DNA of 64,000 nt from Volvox africanus (Eukaryota; Chlorophyta; Chlorophyceae; Chlamydomonadales; Volvocaceae). Below are positions 62,355 to 64,000 of the stretch, one piece after another. The notes below the pieces were generated by a model, which did not search any database, had not been told where the DNA came from, and saw only the letters and a program-made list of their open reading frames with translations. A program made the translations under genes and the position numbers. The stretch lies in the NCBI GenBank assembly GCA_030268105.1, contig BSDZ01000103.1, forward strand, positions 2,050,501 to 2,114,500. Reading direction: 5' to 3'. Each line of letters starts with the position of its first letter. Within the stretch, counting starts at the first letter, position 1.

Positions 62355-63575
62355 GATAATGTCCACCTCTGGTTTGGAGTCCTTGTTGAGTCTTTTCTGT
62401 CCTCGATGACTCTGTTCTGTTCCATGTTTCCTTGCTTCACCGGACCTTCCCCTTGGGCACCCAGCCATACAGACATACACATACAGTAAGGCGCTCTGCT
62501 ACTATCCCATCCCTCTGCTAGTATCCGTATCAATGCCACTGCTGCGGTGTGTGCATACACATGTGTGTGCAACAACACTACTGCATCCCTCCATCCTCTC
62601 GTCGGATGCCTTCCAGCTTGCATCGCTTGGATGGATGCTGCCCGTTCTTACAAAGCATGTCCGATGGATGACCATGCATGACGGGCAGGTCGGTAATCAG
62701 TAAGGCAGTCATACAACATCCCGCATCATCCGGTCTTCTGTGTTGTATTACGGTTTGATTATCATCAATGTGTTGGTCTAGGCGACCTAATAAGACAATA
62801 TGGGAACATAATTAATGCATTGCTCTCTCTCTCTCTCTAGATATATATATGTATTGCTATATGTAGATATATGTATATGTATTGCTATATGTATATATAT
62901 ACATATATTGCTGTAAATATCTGTATATATATCAAAATATATTAATTTTTACATATTTAGCTAGTTCTGCATTTAAGAATCCATGAAATTGGGTTTCTTG
63001 GTCTCATGCTGCCAGCTGTATCAATAATGCGCCAACCAATGAACGTTTGACTCAACCCGAGGAACGTGGGTAATGAGCATTGTAATAAATGGCATGACTT
63101 GTTCAGTAATAATATTTGTTGTATGGTTGGTACCTCAATGTTGGCATGAACGACGCAAAGTGTGAGAATTGCGACGACCACAGTGGTTAGTCGGCAACCC
63201 AATATTGATATTCGGCCATTATATTACATAAATACCGGGAAGGCTTGATAATACTGCATGCGAATATCTGTGATACGTTGCTAGGGTTCATCACACTCAC
63301 AAATCGATGATCTGGTGTGAGATGTACTGCATATGGGTATCACAAGTATAATATGTGCGAGGACGGCTGAATAGCTTAAGCTTTTACGAGCTCAAATCGG
63401 ATTATCTTTGATATTATCATATTGAACTATATTACACTGTGATTGGCCCGAGCCAAGCCTGAGCATTATGAGCCTGTTAGATGATGATCGCCGAATGGTT
63501 AGGTTCTGATAACCGAATGCACCACATCGCATCTAATGGACTATAAGTTGTAACCTTTTTGCTCCTGAAGACTTA
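62355..63575 (+). repeat. array unit 20, partial (1221 bp), right end of array
   Basis: Matches the first third of the unit up to GAAGACTTA, then diverges completely at 63576. It stops before the Arg gene, so it carries no tRNA. It has GGGTTTC near 62993, unlike its neighbours 17-19. Confidence 0.95.
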
Positions 63576-64000
63576 AATATCGCGTCATCCGTGATATTAT
63601 TGAATGCAACGCATGCAATATGCGAAGGTCCGAATATCAATATTCAGTTGCCGACCCAACCATCGCGATCATCGCCTTCTTGCATACGCATATGGTTCAT
63701 GACGTAAATGAGATAATAATATTTAAAGTATTATTACGTGATATAAAATGCCAATGGATAGATCGCGCAGTAATTATCAGCCTCGAGTCAAACATGTTGA
63801 CCGACAGTGCGATGTCGTGGATGATAATGCGACGTGCCTGATTAGCTAGATATACTCGAGTATATCATGCTAATATGATTGTATTATGCTTCATGATGCT
63901 CAAATGGGTTGCAGTCCACTCTGGTATGAACGGCGATCAAACCCGTGTACTACCCGCGTAACTATCCCCCCTCCCGTATGCAGCGTCCTCACTGCATCAG
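63576..64000. other. right flank of the array
   Basis: 425 bases outside the array. One frame of 73 codons (63620-63841, +) resembles no family I know and lies over the diverged inverted copy, so it is probably not coding. TGCAGTCCACT at 63911-63921 also occurs in the unit (1384-1394) in the same orientation, followed by similar bases, which may be a second decayed fragment. Confidence 0.7.
63630..63855 (-). repeat. diverged inverted copy of unit spacer (relative of 62951-63215)
   Basis: Read in reverse complement, the unit spacer lines up here in order. There are exact blocks of 15 (63630-63644 against 63201-63215) and 9 (GTTGCCGAC, 63647-63655). Further blocks are TATTATTAC near 63729, CCTCG..GAGTCAAAC near 63781 (against 63041-63062), and TTAGCTAGATAT near 63842 (against 62951-62964). 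Small indels separate them. Collinearity over about 225 bases makes chance unlikely. It is far more diverged than any unit in the array. Confidence 0.75.

Noticed and set aside
63920..63975. Minus-strand tRNA-like segment in the flank (GGTTTGATC loop near 63936)
   Set aside because: No matching acceptor strand, imperfect stem and no coherent anticodon arm; at most a decayed fragment.

Overview
The window is one long tandem array: 19 complete head-to-tail copies plus one partial copy of a unit of about 3.2-3.4 kb. The array covers bases 1-63575, and the last 425 bases are non-array flank. It is eukaryotic nuclear DNA. Each complete unit carries four tRNA genes with internal Pol III A and B boxes, no encoded CCA tail, and introns in two of them at the canonical eukaryotic 37/38 position. 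I see no credible protein gene: the open frames are short, sit in simple repeats or spacer, and recur only because the unit recurs.

Layout of a unit, using the first (5-3363): a Pol III T-run serving the preceding unit's tRNA-Ala; about 1.7 kb of spacer with a CT tract and an AT-rich palindromic stretch; a G/T-rich tract; tRNA-Arg(CCT) on the + strand; about 430 bp of spacer; tRNA-Met(CAT) on the - strand with a 25-nt intron; about 850 bp of spacer with a (GTGTAT)n minisatellite; tRNA-Asn(GTT) on +; and, 9 nt further, tRNA-Ala(AGC) on + with a 27-nt intron. Arg and Met are convergent. Asn and Ala have no T-run between them and look like a two-gene Pol III transcription unit. In total there are 76 complete-length tRNA loci plus a 4-base tail of one more. 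Two Ala copies are clearly broken and several other copies carry structure-damaging changes.

Units are nearly identical, but neighbours share private variants: a deletion upstream of Arg in units 2-6, loss of the Met terminator in units 7-19, and damage in all four tRNAs of units 18 and 19. Other sites are patchily shared, as expected from unequal crossing-over and gene conversion. The hexamer tract ranges from 6 to 28 copies. The array ends abruptly at 63575. The flank contains a strongly diverged, inverted copy of part of the unit's spacer.

The organism cannot be fixed from this sequence. An intron in elongator tRNA-Met is typical of green plants and algae, and an intron in tRNA-Ala fits an alga or another intron-rich lineage better than a flowering plant, but some fungi and red algae also have many tRNA introns. 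Unit numbers in the entries run 1-20 from left to right, with each unit starting on the base after the preceding tRNA-Ala.
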